Notes under the pieces: generated by a model
Databases searched by the model: none
Told to the model about the DNA's origin: nothing
The model's input: only the letters and a program-made list of their open reading frames with translations
Source of the DNA: Rhizobium etli_C
Lineage (GTDB): Bacteria > Pseudomonadota > Alphaproteobacteria > Rhizobiales > Rhizobiaceae
DNA length: 64,000 nucleotides
Assembly: GCF_014198605.1 (NCBI RefSeq)
Contig: NZ_JACIHU010000003.1
Reading direction: 5' to 3' (one strand)
Made by a program: the position numbers and the translations under genes
In this document: positions 1 through 8,595 of the stretch, piece after piece
Layout of the letters: each line of letters opens with the position of its first letter
Numbering within the stretch: the stretch's first letter is position 1

Positions 1-318
1 GATATCGGCAAGCGCGGCCTGCTCTTCCTCGACGACGGCACGTCGGCGCAGTCGAAAACGGCGACGGTCGCCAAGGGTACCGAACTGCCCTATGCCTTTG
101 CCGACCTGCAGCTCGATGGCCAGCTCGATATCGACGCCATCCTGAAGAAGCTCGACGAGCTCGAACGCATCGCTCGCAAGAACGGCCAGGCGATCGGCAT
201 CGCCTCTGCTTTCGATGAAAGTATCGACGCCGTCGCCAAATGGAGCGAGGAAGCGTCCATGCGCGGCATCGAGATCGTCGGCGTCGCGGCGCTTTCCAAC
301 GACCCGAGAAGCCCCTGA
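1..318 (+). CDS. Divergent polysaccharide deacetylase family protein (C-terminal part)
   Basis: The frame is open from base 1 to the TGA at 316-318 and gives about 105 residues; the start lies outside the window. The visible part (LLFLDDGTSAQSK near the start, then a helix-rich LDAILKKLDELERIARKNGQAIGIAS segment) resembles the C-terminal half of the divergent polysaccharide deacetylase family, which in rhizobia often sits just before rppH. These proteins are usually exported and share the NodB-like barrel, but no catalytic residue can be checked in this fragment. It ends 24 bases before rppH on the same strand, so co-transcription is likely. Confidence 0.65.
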   Translation, partial: DIGKRGLLFLDDGTSAQSKTATVAKGTELPYAFADLQLDGQLDIDAILKKLDELERIARKNGQAIGIASAFDESIDAVAKWSEEASMRGIEIVGVAALSNDPRSP

Positions 319-342
319 GATAATTCCTGAACGGAGAAGAAG

Positions 343-876
343 ATGAGCCAGGCGACCGTGAAAGCCGAGGATCTGCCCTACCGTCCCTGCGTCGGCGTCA
401 TGATCCTGAACCGCGATGGCCTGGTCTGGGCCGGGCGACGGATCCCCGACGGCAATTCCGAATATGACGGCTCGCCGCAGCTTTGGCAGATGCCCCAGGG
501 TGGCATCGACAAGGGCGAGGATCCCTTGGACGCGGCCTATCGTGAGCTCTATGAGGAAACCGGGATCAGAACAGTGACCCTGCTTGCCGAAGCAAGAGAC
601 TGGATCAACTATGATCTGCCGCCGGCGCTGATCGGCATCGGACTGAAAGGGAAATTCCGCGGCCAGACGCAACGCTGGTTTGCCTTCCGCTTCGAGGGCG
701 ACGAAAGCGAGATCGTCATCAACCCGCCGCCGGGCGGTCATGATCCGGAATTCGATGCCTGGGAATGGAAGCCGATGCAGGAGCTGCCCGGCCTGATCGT
801 CCCCTTCAAGCGCGCCGTCTATGACCAGGTGATCGCCGAGTTCCGGCATCTGGCAGCGCTGCAGGCCGAAGACTGA
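343..876 (+). CDS. rppH: RNA pyrophosphohydrolase RppH
   Basis: This 177-residue Nudix hydrolase removes pyrophosphate from the 5' end of primary transcripts and so starts RNase E-dependent mRNA decay. The full Nudix box GX5EX7REUXEEXGU is visible at about residues 53-75 (GGIDKGED...RELYEETGI). The YRPCVGVMILN start and the WQMPQGGI stretch are typical of the RppH/NudH group rather than of other Nudix enzymes. A GGAGAAG ribosome binding site precedes the ATG. The gene follows the deacetylase-like gene closely and converges on bfr, with a perfect 11-bp hairpin between them. Confidence 0.95.
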   Translation: MSQATVKAEDLPYRPCVGVMILNRDGLVWAGRRIPDGNSEYDGSPQLWQMPQGGIDKGEDPLDAAYRELYEETGIRTVTLLAEARDWINYDLPPALIGIGLKGKFRGQTQRWFAFRFEGDESEIVINPPPGGHDPEFDAWEWKPMQELPGLIVPFKRAVYDQVIAEFRHLAALQAED

Positions 877-910
877 GCGCCCGTTTGCGGCTCGCAGGTG
901 TGAATTGAAG

Positions 911-937
911 ATGCCGGCCGCCCGGAGCGGCCGGCAT
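911..937. terminator. Hairpin between convergent rppH and bfr
   Basis: A perfect 11-bp inverted repeat (ATGCCGGCCGC, 5-base loop, GCGGCCGGCAT) lies between the stops of two convergent genes. Neither side has a strong T-run, so it is a plausible but weak bidirectional terminator. Confidence 0.55.
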
Positions 938-948
938 TCCCATCCGAA

Positions 949-1434
949 TTATTCGGCTTCGTTGGCGGAATCGGCATTGAGCTGGCCGTATTTGCTCTCG
1001 CCGATTTTCTCGAGCAGATCGATCTGCGTTTCGAGGAAGTCGATATGGCCTTCCTCATCCGCCAGCAGCTCTTCGAAAAGCTTCATGGAAACGTAGTCGC
1101 CGGCCTCGTGACAGATATCGCGCGATTTCTTGTAGGCCGTGCGGGCGTCATATTCGCCGGCAAGATCGGCTTCCAGCACTTCCTTGACGTTCTGGCCGAT
1201 GCGCAGGGGCGCCAGAGTCTGCAGATTGGGATGGCCTTCGAGGAAGATGATGCGCGCGACAAGCCTGTCGGCATGGTGCATCTCTTCGATGGATTCGGCA
1301 CGCTCCTTCTTGGCGAGCTTGGTGTAGCCCCAGTCCTCGAGAAGCCGATAATGAACCCAATATTGATTGACCGCGCCGAGCTCGAGGAACAGTGCCTCGT
1401 TAAGCCGCTCGATGACCTTTTTGTCGCCTTTCAA
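949..1434 (-). CDS. bfr: Bacterioferritin
   Basis: Heme-containing ferritin subunit that forms a 24-mer, oxidises Fe(II) and stores iron in the cytoplasm. I place the start at TTG 1434, not at the upstream ATG at 1458. An AGGAGAG ribosome binding site lies just before the TTG, and this start puts the ferroxidase residues at E18, E51 and H54 and the heme-ligand Met at M52, exactly the standard numbering; the protein is 161 residues. The downstream Glu/His residues (GEYDARTAYK, DEEGHIDFLE) are also present. The gene start overlaps the end of bfd by 35 bases, which suggests translational coupling. Confidence 0.95.
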   Translation of the reverse strand: MKGDKKVIERLNEALFLELGAVNQYWVHYRLLEDWGYTKLAKKERAESIEEMHHADRLVARIIFLEGHPNLQTLAPLRIGQNVKEVLEADLAGEYDARTAYKKSRDICHEAGDYVSMKLFEELLADEEGHIDFLETQIDLLEKIGESKYGQLNADSANEAE

Positions 1435-1729
1435 TGTCCGCTCTCCTGTTTTCCTCATGGAATTGTTTCAAGCGTGACATGAAATCAAATATTTCGGTCT
1501 CCGTCGAGTGGCGACGGGCGTGATATTCCTCGGTCGTCTGGATAATGATATCGACCACATTGGGGAAGCAGCCGCAGCAGCGGCCGCGTTTTTCCATCGC
1601 GTGGTAGACCTTCGCAGGCACGATAAGCTGCCAACAGTCTTCGTCGAGAAGGTTGGTGATAACCTCACGGATTTCCTTGTCGGTTATATAATTGCAGCTG
1701 CAGACAAGCACGTCTTCATTTCCAAACAT
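1400..1729 (-). CDS. bfd: Bacterioferritin-associated ferredoxin (BFD-like [2Fe-2S] protein)
   Basis: Small electron-transfer protein expected to reduce Fe(III) in bacterioferritin so that iron can be released. The four cluster cysteines are visible as CSC (C10, C12) and CCGC (C51, C54). The protein is 109 residues against about 64 in E. coli Bfd; the extra part is a charged C-terminal tail (EYHARRHSTETEIFDFMSRLKQFHEENRRADIERRQKG). It is the first gene of a bfd-bfr pair. Iron control by Irr or RirA would be expected in rhizobia, but I cannot identify a convincing operator. Confidence 0.9.
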   Translation of the reverse strand: MFGNEDVLVCSCNYITDKEIREVITNLLDEDCWQLIVPAKVYHAMEKRGRCCGCFPNVVDIIIQTTEEYHARRHSTETEIFDFMSRLKQFHEENRRADIERRQKGHRAA

Positions 1730-1737
1730 GACACTGA

Positions 1738-1775
1738 CTATCGTGTTTTCTGCTAAAGAAGATGGTGGCTGTCAA
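1738..1775 (-). promoter_or_regulatory. Possible bfd-bfr promoter
   Basis: A perfect TTGACA (1775-1770 on the minus strand) lies about 40 bases upstream of the bfd start. It is followed by a weakly ICE-like TTTAGCAGAA, but no good -10 box is evident at the right spacing. Suggestive only. Confidence 0.3.
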
Positions 1776-1919
1776 GAAAAAATTCGAGTCCGGCCCCATC
1801 GGGCAGCAGCGATGGGCAACGCTTGTTGCAGATTATCTAAATCATGGGGGCGATTCCGGGCGGTAACGCCCACACACAATGAAGGCATGTCCGGATGATT
1901 CCGACCGGCGCGGCGCACG

Positions 1920-4900
1920 TCAATGAAAATTCCGTCCGCGCGGCATGACTTCGGCGGTTTCCGCCACGCCCGCATGGCGGCCTGCGGCCAGCACCCGTTT
2001 TTCCAATTCCCCCCCCTTCCGCGCGTCGGCGATCTGCCGTTGGTCGCCTCCCGGTCTCAGCACCTCGTCCGACCGCTCGCAGGCGCCGAAACGGCGAGCC
2101 TCGCGTTGCAGGATGCCAAGCGCCGGTGTCATGTCCTCGATATGCTCGACGACCGTATGGATCACGCCGCTATGGCTTTGCAGCCTGCCGCGGATTTTTA
2201 CGAGCCGAGCCCCCATGACGATCGCCCGGTATTTGTCGAATACCTTGTTCCAGACGATCGCATTGGCGACCCCGGTCTCGTCCTCCAGCGTCATGAAGAT
2301 CACGCCCTTGGCCGAACCCGGCCGCTGGCGCACGAGCACCAGGCCGGCGATCGTCACCCTCTTTCCGTTCGGCACTCTGAGAAGATCGACATTGCGGGTG
2401 ATGCCGATCTTCCAAAACTCCTCGCGCAGGAAGGAGACCGGATGCGCTTTCAGCGACAGGGAGAGATAACGATAGTCCTCGATCACCTGCTCTCCCGGCA
2501 GCATATCCGGCAGCACCGCCGCGGGCTCTGGCTGAAGGTCGACATGACGGACCTGTTCGAAAAGGGGCAGTTCTTCGGCTGCACTCTTAACATCCAGTGC
2601 CCGCACAGCCCAAAGCGCTTCGCGCCGTGACAGGTGGATGGATCGGAACGCATCCGCATCCGCCAGCCGCTCGATGACCGATTTCTGCAGGCCGGACCGC
2701 AGCCAGAGATCGCGCACCGAACTGTATCCTTGACCGCGATTGTCGACGAGCCGTTTCATATCGTCCGACGAGAGACCCTTGATCTGCCGGAAACCGAGCC
2801 GCACCGCATGCCGGGTCTTGATGATCCCGCCCATCTCGCCATGCCGGAAATCGACGGCCTTCCGGTCGAAGGCAGCCTCCTCAAGGGTACAATCCCAGTC
2901 CGATTCATTGATGTCGACCGGCAGGATCTTTACTCCATGCTCGCGTGCATCCCGCACCAGCTGGGCCGGCGCATAGAATCCCATCGGCTGGGAGTTCAGC
3001 ATCGCCGCGCAGAAGACATCGGGATAATAGGCCTTGAGCCATGAAGAGGCATAAACCAGCAGCGCGAAGGAAGCGGCATGGCTTTCCGGAAAGCCGTACT
3101 CACCGAAGCCTTTGATCTGATTGAAACATTGTTTTGCGAACTCGGGATCGTAATCCTTTGAGACCATTCCCTCGATGAAGCGCTTCTCGAAATCGCCGAT
3201 CGTACCGGTTCGCTTGAATGTCGCCATCGCCCTGCGAAGTTTGTCGGCCTCTGCCGGCCTGAAGCCTGCAGCGGTGATCGCGATCTGCATCGCCTGCTCC
3301 TGAAACAGGGGCACGCCGAGGGTTCTTTCGAGGACCGCTTCCAGCTCCTTGCTCGGATATTCGATCGGGATGTTCCTGGCGCGCTGTTCTCGGCGTTTCA
3401 GATAGGGATGGACCATATCGCCCTGGATCGGTCCCGGCCGGACGATCGCCACCTCGATGACGAGGTCGTAGAATATCTTCGGCTTCAGGCGCGGCAGCAT
3501 GCTCATCTGCGCCCGGCTTTCGATCTGGAAGACGCCAAGCGTATCGGCCCGGCCCATCATCTCATAGACCGGTTTGCCCTCGTCCCCATGCTCCCTGTTG
3601 CCGAGGTCTGCGAGCGTCTTCTTGACATCATAATGCAGTTCAAGCAGCGAAAAGGCCTTTCGCAGGCAGGTCAGCATGCCGAGCGCCAACACATCCACTT
3701 TGAGGATCTTGACGTTGTCGAGATCGTCCTTGTCCCATTCGATCATGTAGCGATCCGGCATCGCCGTCTTCATGATCGGCACGACCTCGTCGAGCCGGTC
3801 CCGTGTGATGACGAAGCCGCCGACATGCTGGGTGAGGTGGCGCGGGAAACCAAGAAGCTCGGAGGCATATTGCAGCACATTCTGGGTCACCGGATCCTTG
3901 ACGTCGAGACCGGCCGCCTTGGCATCCCTCTCGGAAAGATTGTCCTCCGACCAACCCCAGACGAGGCTGCTGATCGCCGACTGAACATCCTCCGACAGGC
4001 CGAAGGCCTTGGCGACCTCGCGGCCAGCCGAACGGGTGCGGTAGGTGGTCACTCCCGCCGTCAGCCCGGCATGTTCGATGCCATATCGCCTGTAGATGAA
4101 CTGGATGACTTCCTCACGCCGGTCATGCTCGAAATCGACGTCGATATCCGGCGGTTCGTCCCGGTCCATCGAAATGAAACGGTCGAAGAGCAGCGTGCTC
4201 TTTTGAGGGTCAACTTCCGTTATTTCAAGACAATAGCAGATGACCGAATTTGCTGCCGATCCGCGCCCCTGGCACAAGACCTTGAGGTCATAACGGGCGT
4301 GTTGGATGATCCTGTGAACCGTCAGGAAGTAGGAGGCGTAGTTCTTATCGCCGATGAGTTTCAGTTCATAATCGATCTGCTTTGCCACCTTGGGCGGCAC
4401 ACCCTCGGGATAGCGTTTGACTGCTCCCGCTCTCGTCAGCCTTTCGAGGCTCTCCTGCGGCGTTTCGCCGGGATCGTTTTCAGGCGGATAATTATGCTCC
4501 AGTTCCTTCAGTGAAAAGGTCAGCTTGTCGAAAAAGACCCGTGCATTCTCGATCGCACCAGGATAGTCCCGGAAGATCCGGACCATTTCACGTGAATCCT
4601 TGAGGTAACGCTCGGCATTCGGCGCCAGCAGGAATCCGGCTTGCGATATCTGCACATGCTCCCGGATCGCGATCACGACATCCGAAAGCGGCCGGCGTTC
4701 AGGATGGTGGTAAAGTGGCTGATTGGTGGCAATCAACGGCACGCGGTTTCGGGCGGCAAGCATGGCAAGCACAGCAAAGACCTGCCTGTCGCGGCCGTCA
4801 TAGGCCGGCGCCAACGCCATAAAAAAAGCCTTGCGGAACCGTCTGCGAAACCGCTCCAGATAATCTTCCAGCGTCGACTGGCCCTGCTGGTGATCGACAA

Positions 4901-5369
4901 GGGTACGATCCGGAACGAGGGCAAGCATCATCTCGTCTCCCCATTCCATGAGCTCCGCTTCCGTCAGGATGCAGGTTCCCTTGACCGCTTCCTCCTTCAG
5001 ATTGCCGGCGCTGAGAAGCCGGCAGAGATTTGCCCAGCCGCGGCGGCTTCTGGGATAGGCGAGAATGTCGGGCGTATCATCGCAGAAGACGAGACGGGCA
5101 CCCGGCTGAACCCTGACTGGATCGAGGATTTCCTCGCCTTCCTTCGCCTGAAAATCCGTCTCATGTCTGTTCTTGTACTTCTCCTCGATCTGCAACGCCT
5201 GCGCATGCGCCCTGACCACGCCGGCAACCGAATTCCTGTCCGCAATCCCGAGGCCGCCGAGCCGGAGATGGGCGGCCTGTACGACCATCTCCTCGGGGCC
5301 GGAAGCGCCTTCGAGAAACGAGAAATTCGTCCTCGCGCCAATCTCGAAGAATGCACGTTCGGCCTTCAT
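1920..5369 (-). CDS. dnaE2: Error-prone DNA polymerase DnaE2 (ImuC)
   Basis: C-family translesion polymerase of 1,149 residues, the catalytic member of the ImuA-ImuB-DnaE2 mutasome. The N-terminal PHP domain begins at FFEIGARTNFSFLEGAS. The polymerase catalytic aspartates sit in PDIDVDFEHDRREEV near residue 409 and in ILKVDVLALGML near residue 556. An OB-fold (VTIAGLVLVRQRPGS...MTLEDETG) lies near residues 1010-1035, and the C-terminus is ...MPRGRNFH. It starts inside the imuB stop codon (ATGA overlap, 5366-5369), so it is translationally coupled. The LexA box upstream of imuA indicates SOS control. Confidence 0.96.
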   Translation of the reverse strand: MKAERAFFEIGARTNFSFLEGASGPEEMVVQAAHLRLGGLGIADRNSVAGVVRAHAQALQIEEKYKNRHETDFQAKEGEEILDPVRVQPGARLVFCDDTPDILAYPRSRRGWANLCRLLSAGNLKEEAVKGTCILTEAELMEWGDEMMLALVPDRTLVDHQQGQSTLEDYLERFRRRFRKAFFMALAPAYDGRDRQVFAVLAMLAARNRVPLIATNQPLYHHPERRPLSDVVIAIREHVQISQAGFLLAPNAERYLKDSREMVRIFRDYPGAIENARVFFDKLTFSLKELEHNYPPENDPGETPQESLERLTRAGAVKRYPEGVPPKVAKQIDYELKLIGDKNYASYFLTVHRIIQHARYDLKVLCQGRGSAANSVICYCLEITEVDPQKSTLLFDRFISMDRDEPPDIDVDFEHDRREEVIQFIYRRYGIEHAGLTAGVTTYRTRSAGREVAKAFGLSEDVQSAISSLVWGWSEDNLSERDAKAAGLDVKDPVTQNVLQYASELLGFPRHLTQHVGGFVITRDRLDEVVPIMKTAMPDRYMIEWDKDDLDNVKILKVDVLALGMLTCLRKAFSLLELHYDVKKTLADLGNREHGDEGKPVYEMMGRADTLGVFQIESRAQMSMLPRLKPKIFYDLVIEVAIVRPGPIQGDMVHPYLKRREQRARNIPIEYPSKELEAVLERTLGVPLFQEQAMQIAITAAGFRPAEADKLRRAMATFKRTGTIGDFEKRFIEGMVSKDYDPEFAKQCFNQIKGFGEYGFPESHAASFALLVYASSWLKAYYPDVFCAAMLNSQPMGFYAPAQLVRDAREHGVKILPVDINESDWDCTLEEAAFDRKAVDFRHGEMGGIIKTRHAVRLGFRQIKGLSSDDMKRLVDNRGQGYSSVRDLWLRSGLQKSVIERLADADAFRSIHLSRREALWAVRALDVKSAAEELPLFEQVRHVDLQPEPAAVLPDMLPGEQVIEDYRYLSLSLKAHPVSFLREEFWKIGITRNVDLLRVPNGKRVTIAGLVLVRQRPGSAKGVIFMTLEDETGVANAIVWNKVFDKYRAIVMGARLVKIRGRLQSHSGVIHTVVEHIEDMTPALGILQREARRFGACERSDEVLRPGGDQRQIADARKGGELEKRVLAAGRHAGVAETAEVMPRGRNFH

Positions 5370-6979
5370 GCGAATACCCCGTGCATGAACCAGCGAGGGT
5401 CGAGCTCCTGACCATAGAAGCCTCGACGATAGATCCAGAAGCGATGTCCGGCCTCATCCTCGATACGGAAATAATCGCGCGCCTCCGCGTCGCTTCCGTC
5501 GATCCACCACTCCATGGCAATCCGCTCCGGACCTTCGCTTTTTGCCACTTGATGCTGCATGCGCCGCCAGCGGAAGATCTGCGGCGGGCCATCCGGCACT
5601 TCGGCGAGTACGGTCTCGACAGGCTCCGGCGTTGCAAAAAGCCGCAACGGACGCTCTTCGCGGAAAGGGAGAGAACCGCTCTGTTCCGCCTTCCCCCGTC
5701 TTGAAAGCTTATCCATCGTCGGAACTGCGATGACGGCCCGTTCCGGCACATGGCTCTCACGGAGTTGGAAGCTTTGCAGGCAATCCGCACCCAGCCGGGC
5801 GGAGACACGGTCGACGAAAGCCGAAAGGGAGATTTCTCCCTGACGATCGCCCTCGAAATCAGCCTGCGCTTCGTTGAAGGGATCATGCTGCAACACATTC
5901 AGCCGCACGATCTCGAAACCATAGCCGGCATCGAGATCGTCATAGACCGCCTGCAGTCGTTCGGAAAAAAGCCCGGCGATAAATTTCGGTTCGCGAAGCG
6001 GTTGCGAAGCGCCGACGGAAATACGGAAGACCCTGCCGTCGACGCGGAATAGAACCAATTCGAACACCCGCCCGCCGGCGCCTCGTGCCTCCAGCGACGG
6101 CTGCAGCGACACGGCGACCTGCCTGGTGACGGCAAGGATCTGTTCCTCCGTTCCGATGGGCTCGATCAGGCGGCTTTCGGCCGAAAGGCTGGCGACGGGA
6201 CGACGGGGCGAAACCGGTTCTTCTTCATGCCCCAGCGCCTGGTCGAGACGCAGAAGCAATTCCGGCCCAAACCGGCGGGTCAGCGGCGCCCGCGGCGCAT
6301 TGATGACGTCGCCGATATATTTCAGGCCGAGCTTCTTCAGCGCATCGACGGTTTGCCCTTGCAGCCGCAAGGCTGCGATCGGCAAAGACATCAGCACACG
6401 CTCCGTCTCCTCATCCCCGATCACGCCGCTTTGCCCGAAACGCGACACGGCCCAGGAAAGGCCCGGCGACGATGAGATCGCGCCGCGCGCATCGATCCCC
6501 ATATGAAAGAGCCGCGACAGAACATCCTTGAGAAGCGCCTTCTCACCGCCGAAAAGATGCGTGCAGCCGGTGATGTCGAGAAACAGGCCGTCCTTGCCGT
6601 CGAACCCCACCAAAGGCGTATAACGGTCGCACCAGTCGGCAATTGCCTCCAGCAGCCGGCGGTCGGCGGTCGGATCCTCTTCCACCACCTCGAGCGTCGG
6701 ATACATGGCGCGCGCCTCGGCAACGCCCTGCTCCTTCTTCAGCCCCAGCCGCTCGGCCAATTCGTCCAGTGCCGTCAACCGCATGGCATTGTTGAGCTTG
6801 GCCGAACAGACGATGGGCGGCGCCTCAGGACGCTCTTTCGAACGCCAGGAGGGCCCCCATCGCCTGCGGGCGATACGGTCGGTTGGCAGATGCGGAAAGC
6901 TGAGCGCCAGAATGCGCTGACTGTTCGCCTGGAGGACGAATGAGGTTTGGCTCGGTGACAGGGAAAAATTCGCGTTCAT
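5366..6979 (-). CDS. imuB: ImuB, Y-family polymerase-like mutasome scaffold
   Basis: ImuB resembles Y-family polymerases but is thought to be catalytically inactive; it links DnaE2 to the beta clamp and to ImuA. I choose ATG 6979 (MNANFSLSP), giving 537 residues; the frame is open further up to 7198 but that stretch is antisense-type filler inside imuA. Typical ImuB sequence starts at RILALSFPHLPTDRIARRR, where an active Y-polymerase would have its first catalytic aspartates, and continues with LFLDITGCTHLFGGE. The start lies 155 bases inside the end of the imuA frame, and the stop overlaps dnaE2 by 4 bases. Confidence 0.93.
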   Translation of the reverse strand: MNANFSLSPSQTSFVLQANSQRILALSFPHLPTDRIARRRWGPSWRSKERPEAPPIVCSAKLNNAMRLTALDELAERLGLKKEQGVAEARAMYPTLEVVEEDPTADRRLLEAIADWCDRYTPLVGFDGKDGLFLDITGCTHLFGGEKALLKDVLSRLFHMGIDARGAISSSPGLSWAVSRFGQSGVIGDEETERVLMSLPIAALRLQGQTVDALKKLGLKYIGDVINAPRAPLTRRFGPELLLRLDQALGHEEEPVSPRRPVASLSAESRLIEPIGTEEQILAVTRQVAVSLQPSLEARGAGGRVFELVLFRVDGRVFRISVGASQPLREPKFIAGLFSERLQAVYDDLDAGYGFEIVRLNVLQHDPFNEAQADFEGDRQGEISLSAFVDRVSARLGADCLQSFQLRESHVPERAVIAVPTMDKLSRRGKAEQSGSLPFREERPLRLFATPEPVETVLAEVPDGPPQIFRWRRMQHQVAKSEGPERIAMEWWIDGSDAEARDYFRIEDEAGHRFWIYRRGFYGQELDPRWFMHGVFA

Positions 6980-7766
6980 GGGGGCTCCACTCCAGGAGAA
7001 AGGAGAGCGGGGCCGGATTGCGGCTCTTCTCCAGCGTGAGACGGAAAATCGGATTGCCGATGCTGCCGGCAAGTTTCGATCCGTCCGGCAACGGCCGCAG
7101 ACCAGACGGTCCCGGTTCGACATGCAGGCGCAAGGCGGCACTGCTGGCCTCCTCCGCCCCTGCCTGCCGCACGACAAAGAGCGGACGGCGGGCAGCATGC
7201 GCCCTGAGACTGAGCCTGCGGCTTTCGGTCAGGCCGAAATGCACAGGGTTGCCCCGCACTTCGAGGATGACGACCGAGAAAGCAGCGCTTTCCACCGCCG
7301 CCTCCGCCAGCCAGAGCGCTTCGTCCAGCTTGCGCGGCGCGGCATGGAGAAATCGCTCAGGGCTCAACCCGAAATCCCGAAGCCCGGGAGCATAGGGCCG
7401 GCCGGCCTCCAGCGTACCGACTGCATCGCCGATCCAGAGCAACGGCATAAGCCTGCCGGCATCTGATTCCTGTTTCTGCAGCCGCGCGGCAACAGCCATC
7501 GCCAGTCCGCTTGCCGCGCCGGCATCGCGAGACAGCGCGGAACGGAATTCGGTAATCGCATCGAGGGATAGGCCCCCCTCCAGCGCCCGATCGAGAAGCT
7601 CCACCCCGAACGGCAGGGATGGCAGAACGCCCTGGCGCGTCTTGCGGCCTTCCGCCAAGGCTTCCCGCTCCGCGGCGGCAAATGCCGGCGCGGGCTTTCC
7701 TTCCAGTCTGGCAATGGTTTCGCGGAGCGCAAAAAGCCGCTCGCGCGCCAGGGCGTTCTGCGCCAT
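6825..7766 (-). CDS. imuA: ImuA, SOS mutagenesis protein
   Basis: RecA/SulA-like accessory protein of the damage-inducible mutasome. The core LPSLPFGVELLDRALEGGLSLDAITEFRS corresponds to the RecA-like fold. I prefer ATG 7766 over the in-frame GTG at 7775 because GGAG stands 8 bases before the ATG; this gives 313 residues. The last 50 or so residues (from about EREFFPVTEPN) are read from DNA that also encodes the ImuB N-terminus, an unusually long overlap. It is the first gene of the operon, directly behind a LexA box. Confidence 0.92.
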   Translation of the reverse strand: MAQNALARERLFALRETIARLEGKPAPAFAAAEREALAEGRKTRQGVLPSLPFGVELLDRALEGGLSLDAITEFRSALSRDAGAASGLAMAVAARLQKQESDAGRLMPLLWIGDAVGTLEAGRPYAPGLRDFGLSPERFLHAAPRKLDEALWLAEAAVESAAFSVVILEVRGNPVHFGLTESRRLSLRAHAARRPLFVVRQAGAEEASSAALRLHVEPGPSGLRPLPDGSKLAGSIGNPIFRLTLEKSRNPAPLSFLLEWSPHEREFFPVTEPNLIRPPGEQSAHSGAQLSASANRPYRPQAMGALLAFERAS

Positions 7767-7788
7767 GGCGTTCACTCCGATCCGTCTT

Positions 7789-7803
7789 GTTCCTGTTATG
7801 TTC
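7789..7803. promoter_or_regulatory. LexA box (SOS operator)
   Basis: GTTCCTGTTATGTTC is an exact match to the alphaproteobacterial LexA operator GTTC-N7-GTTC. It lies 22 bases upstream of the chosen imuA ATG and so within or next to its promoter. It makes the imuA-imuB-dnaE2 operon damage-inducible. Confidence 0.88.
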
Positions 7804-7929
7804 TTATAGATTCCAGAGAGCTAATGAAGAGTCAACAATCATTTTCTATGAATTTATTCCTGCCTTTGATTCCGCACTCGAAAATCGGCAATAAAGGTTC
7901 TATATGGGCCCGCAAAGGAAGGAATATTC

Positions 7930-8367
7930 ATGGCCCGCATAGACCAGAGTGATGATTGGCGGGACCGCCATGCGCCGACGATCAGCACCTTCGAGTCGCT
8001 GGCCATGGAGGCCTACAGCCATCTTCCGGATGAATTCCGCCAGCTGACGACCAACCTCACGATCGAGATCGAGGATTTCCCCGATGACGACGTTTTCGAG
8101 GACATGGCGCTGGAAACCCCTTTCGATCTGCTCGGCCTTTTCGAGGGCAGGGGCATTTCCGAACGTTTCACGGTGGAAACCGGCGAGATGCCGAACCGCA
8201 TCCGCCTCTACCGGCGCCCCATTCTCGATTACTGGGCGGAGAACGACGAGACGCTCGGCGATATCATCACCCATGTCCTGATCCACGAGATCGGCCACCA
8301 TTTCGGGCTGAGCGACGATGATATGGAGCGGATCGAGGCCAGCGCCGAAGAAGCCGCGGAGCGTTAG
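7930..8367 (+). CDS. Metallopeptidase family protein (zincin-like, DUF1025 type)
   Basis: The 145-residue protein carries a zinc-peptidase HExxH motif (H119-E120-I-G-H123) followed by a third conserved histidine and DD, typical of the small minigluzincin-like DUF1025 family. It has no signal peptide or membrane segment, so it is cytoplasmic. A GGAAGGAATATTC leader precedes the ATG. It diverges from imuA; the 160-base gap holds the LexA box. Substrates of this family are not known to me. Confidence 0.85.
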   Translation: MARIDQSDDWRDRHAPTISTFESLAMEAYSHLPDEFRQLTTNLTIEIEDFPDDDVFEDMALETPFDLLGLFEGRGISERFTVETGEMPNRIRLYRRPILDYWAENDETLGDIITHVLIHEIGHHFGLSDDDMERIEASAEEAAER

Positions 8368-8388
8368 GCGTCTATCCTGGAATTAAGT

Positions 8389-8595
8389 CTACTGCTCGGA
8401 GAGCTTCATTTCCGGATCGTAATCCTTGCCTTCGACGATCTTGACGACGGCTTGGCCGCACTGCATCGCGCCGGTTGCGGCATTGAAGGCATAGGTCGGC
8501 GAACCCTCCAGCGACCAGCCCTTGTTGAGGGCAGCGGTGACCTTGTGGCAGAAGGACGCGTCGTCGGGACCGGTCAGGAAGCGGTAGAGTTTCAT
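8389..8595 (-). CDS. DUF1737 domain protein
   Basis: This 68-residue cytoplasmic protein (MKLYRFLTGPDDASFCHKVTAALNKGWSLEGSPTYAFN...) matches the DUF1737 family, whose hallmark is a short N-terminal strand-helix followed by GW.L.GSP. The function is unknown. Its start touches the stop of the upstream lyase gene at 8595, so the two are likely co-translated. Confidence 0.85.
   Translation of the reverse strand: MKLYRFLTGPDDASFCHKVTAALNKGWSLEGSPTYAFNAATGAMQCGQAVVKIVEGKDYDPEMKLSEQ

Noticed and set aside
4584..4599. CATTTCACGTGAATCC, parS-like word inside dnaE2
   Set aside because: Only 12 of 16 bases match, it lies deep in a coding sequence 51 kb from oriC, and no neighbouring sites support it.
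6980..7198. Longer N-terminus for imuB
   Set aside because: The extension is Arg/Cys/Pro-rich and lies entirely inside imuA; ATG 6979 gives the typical ImuB start.
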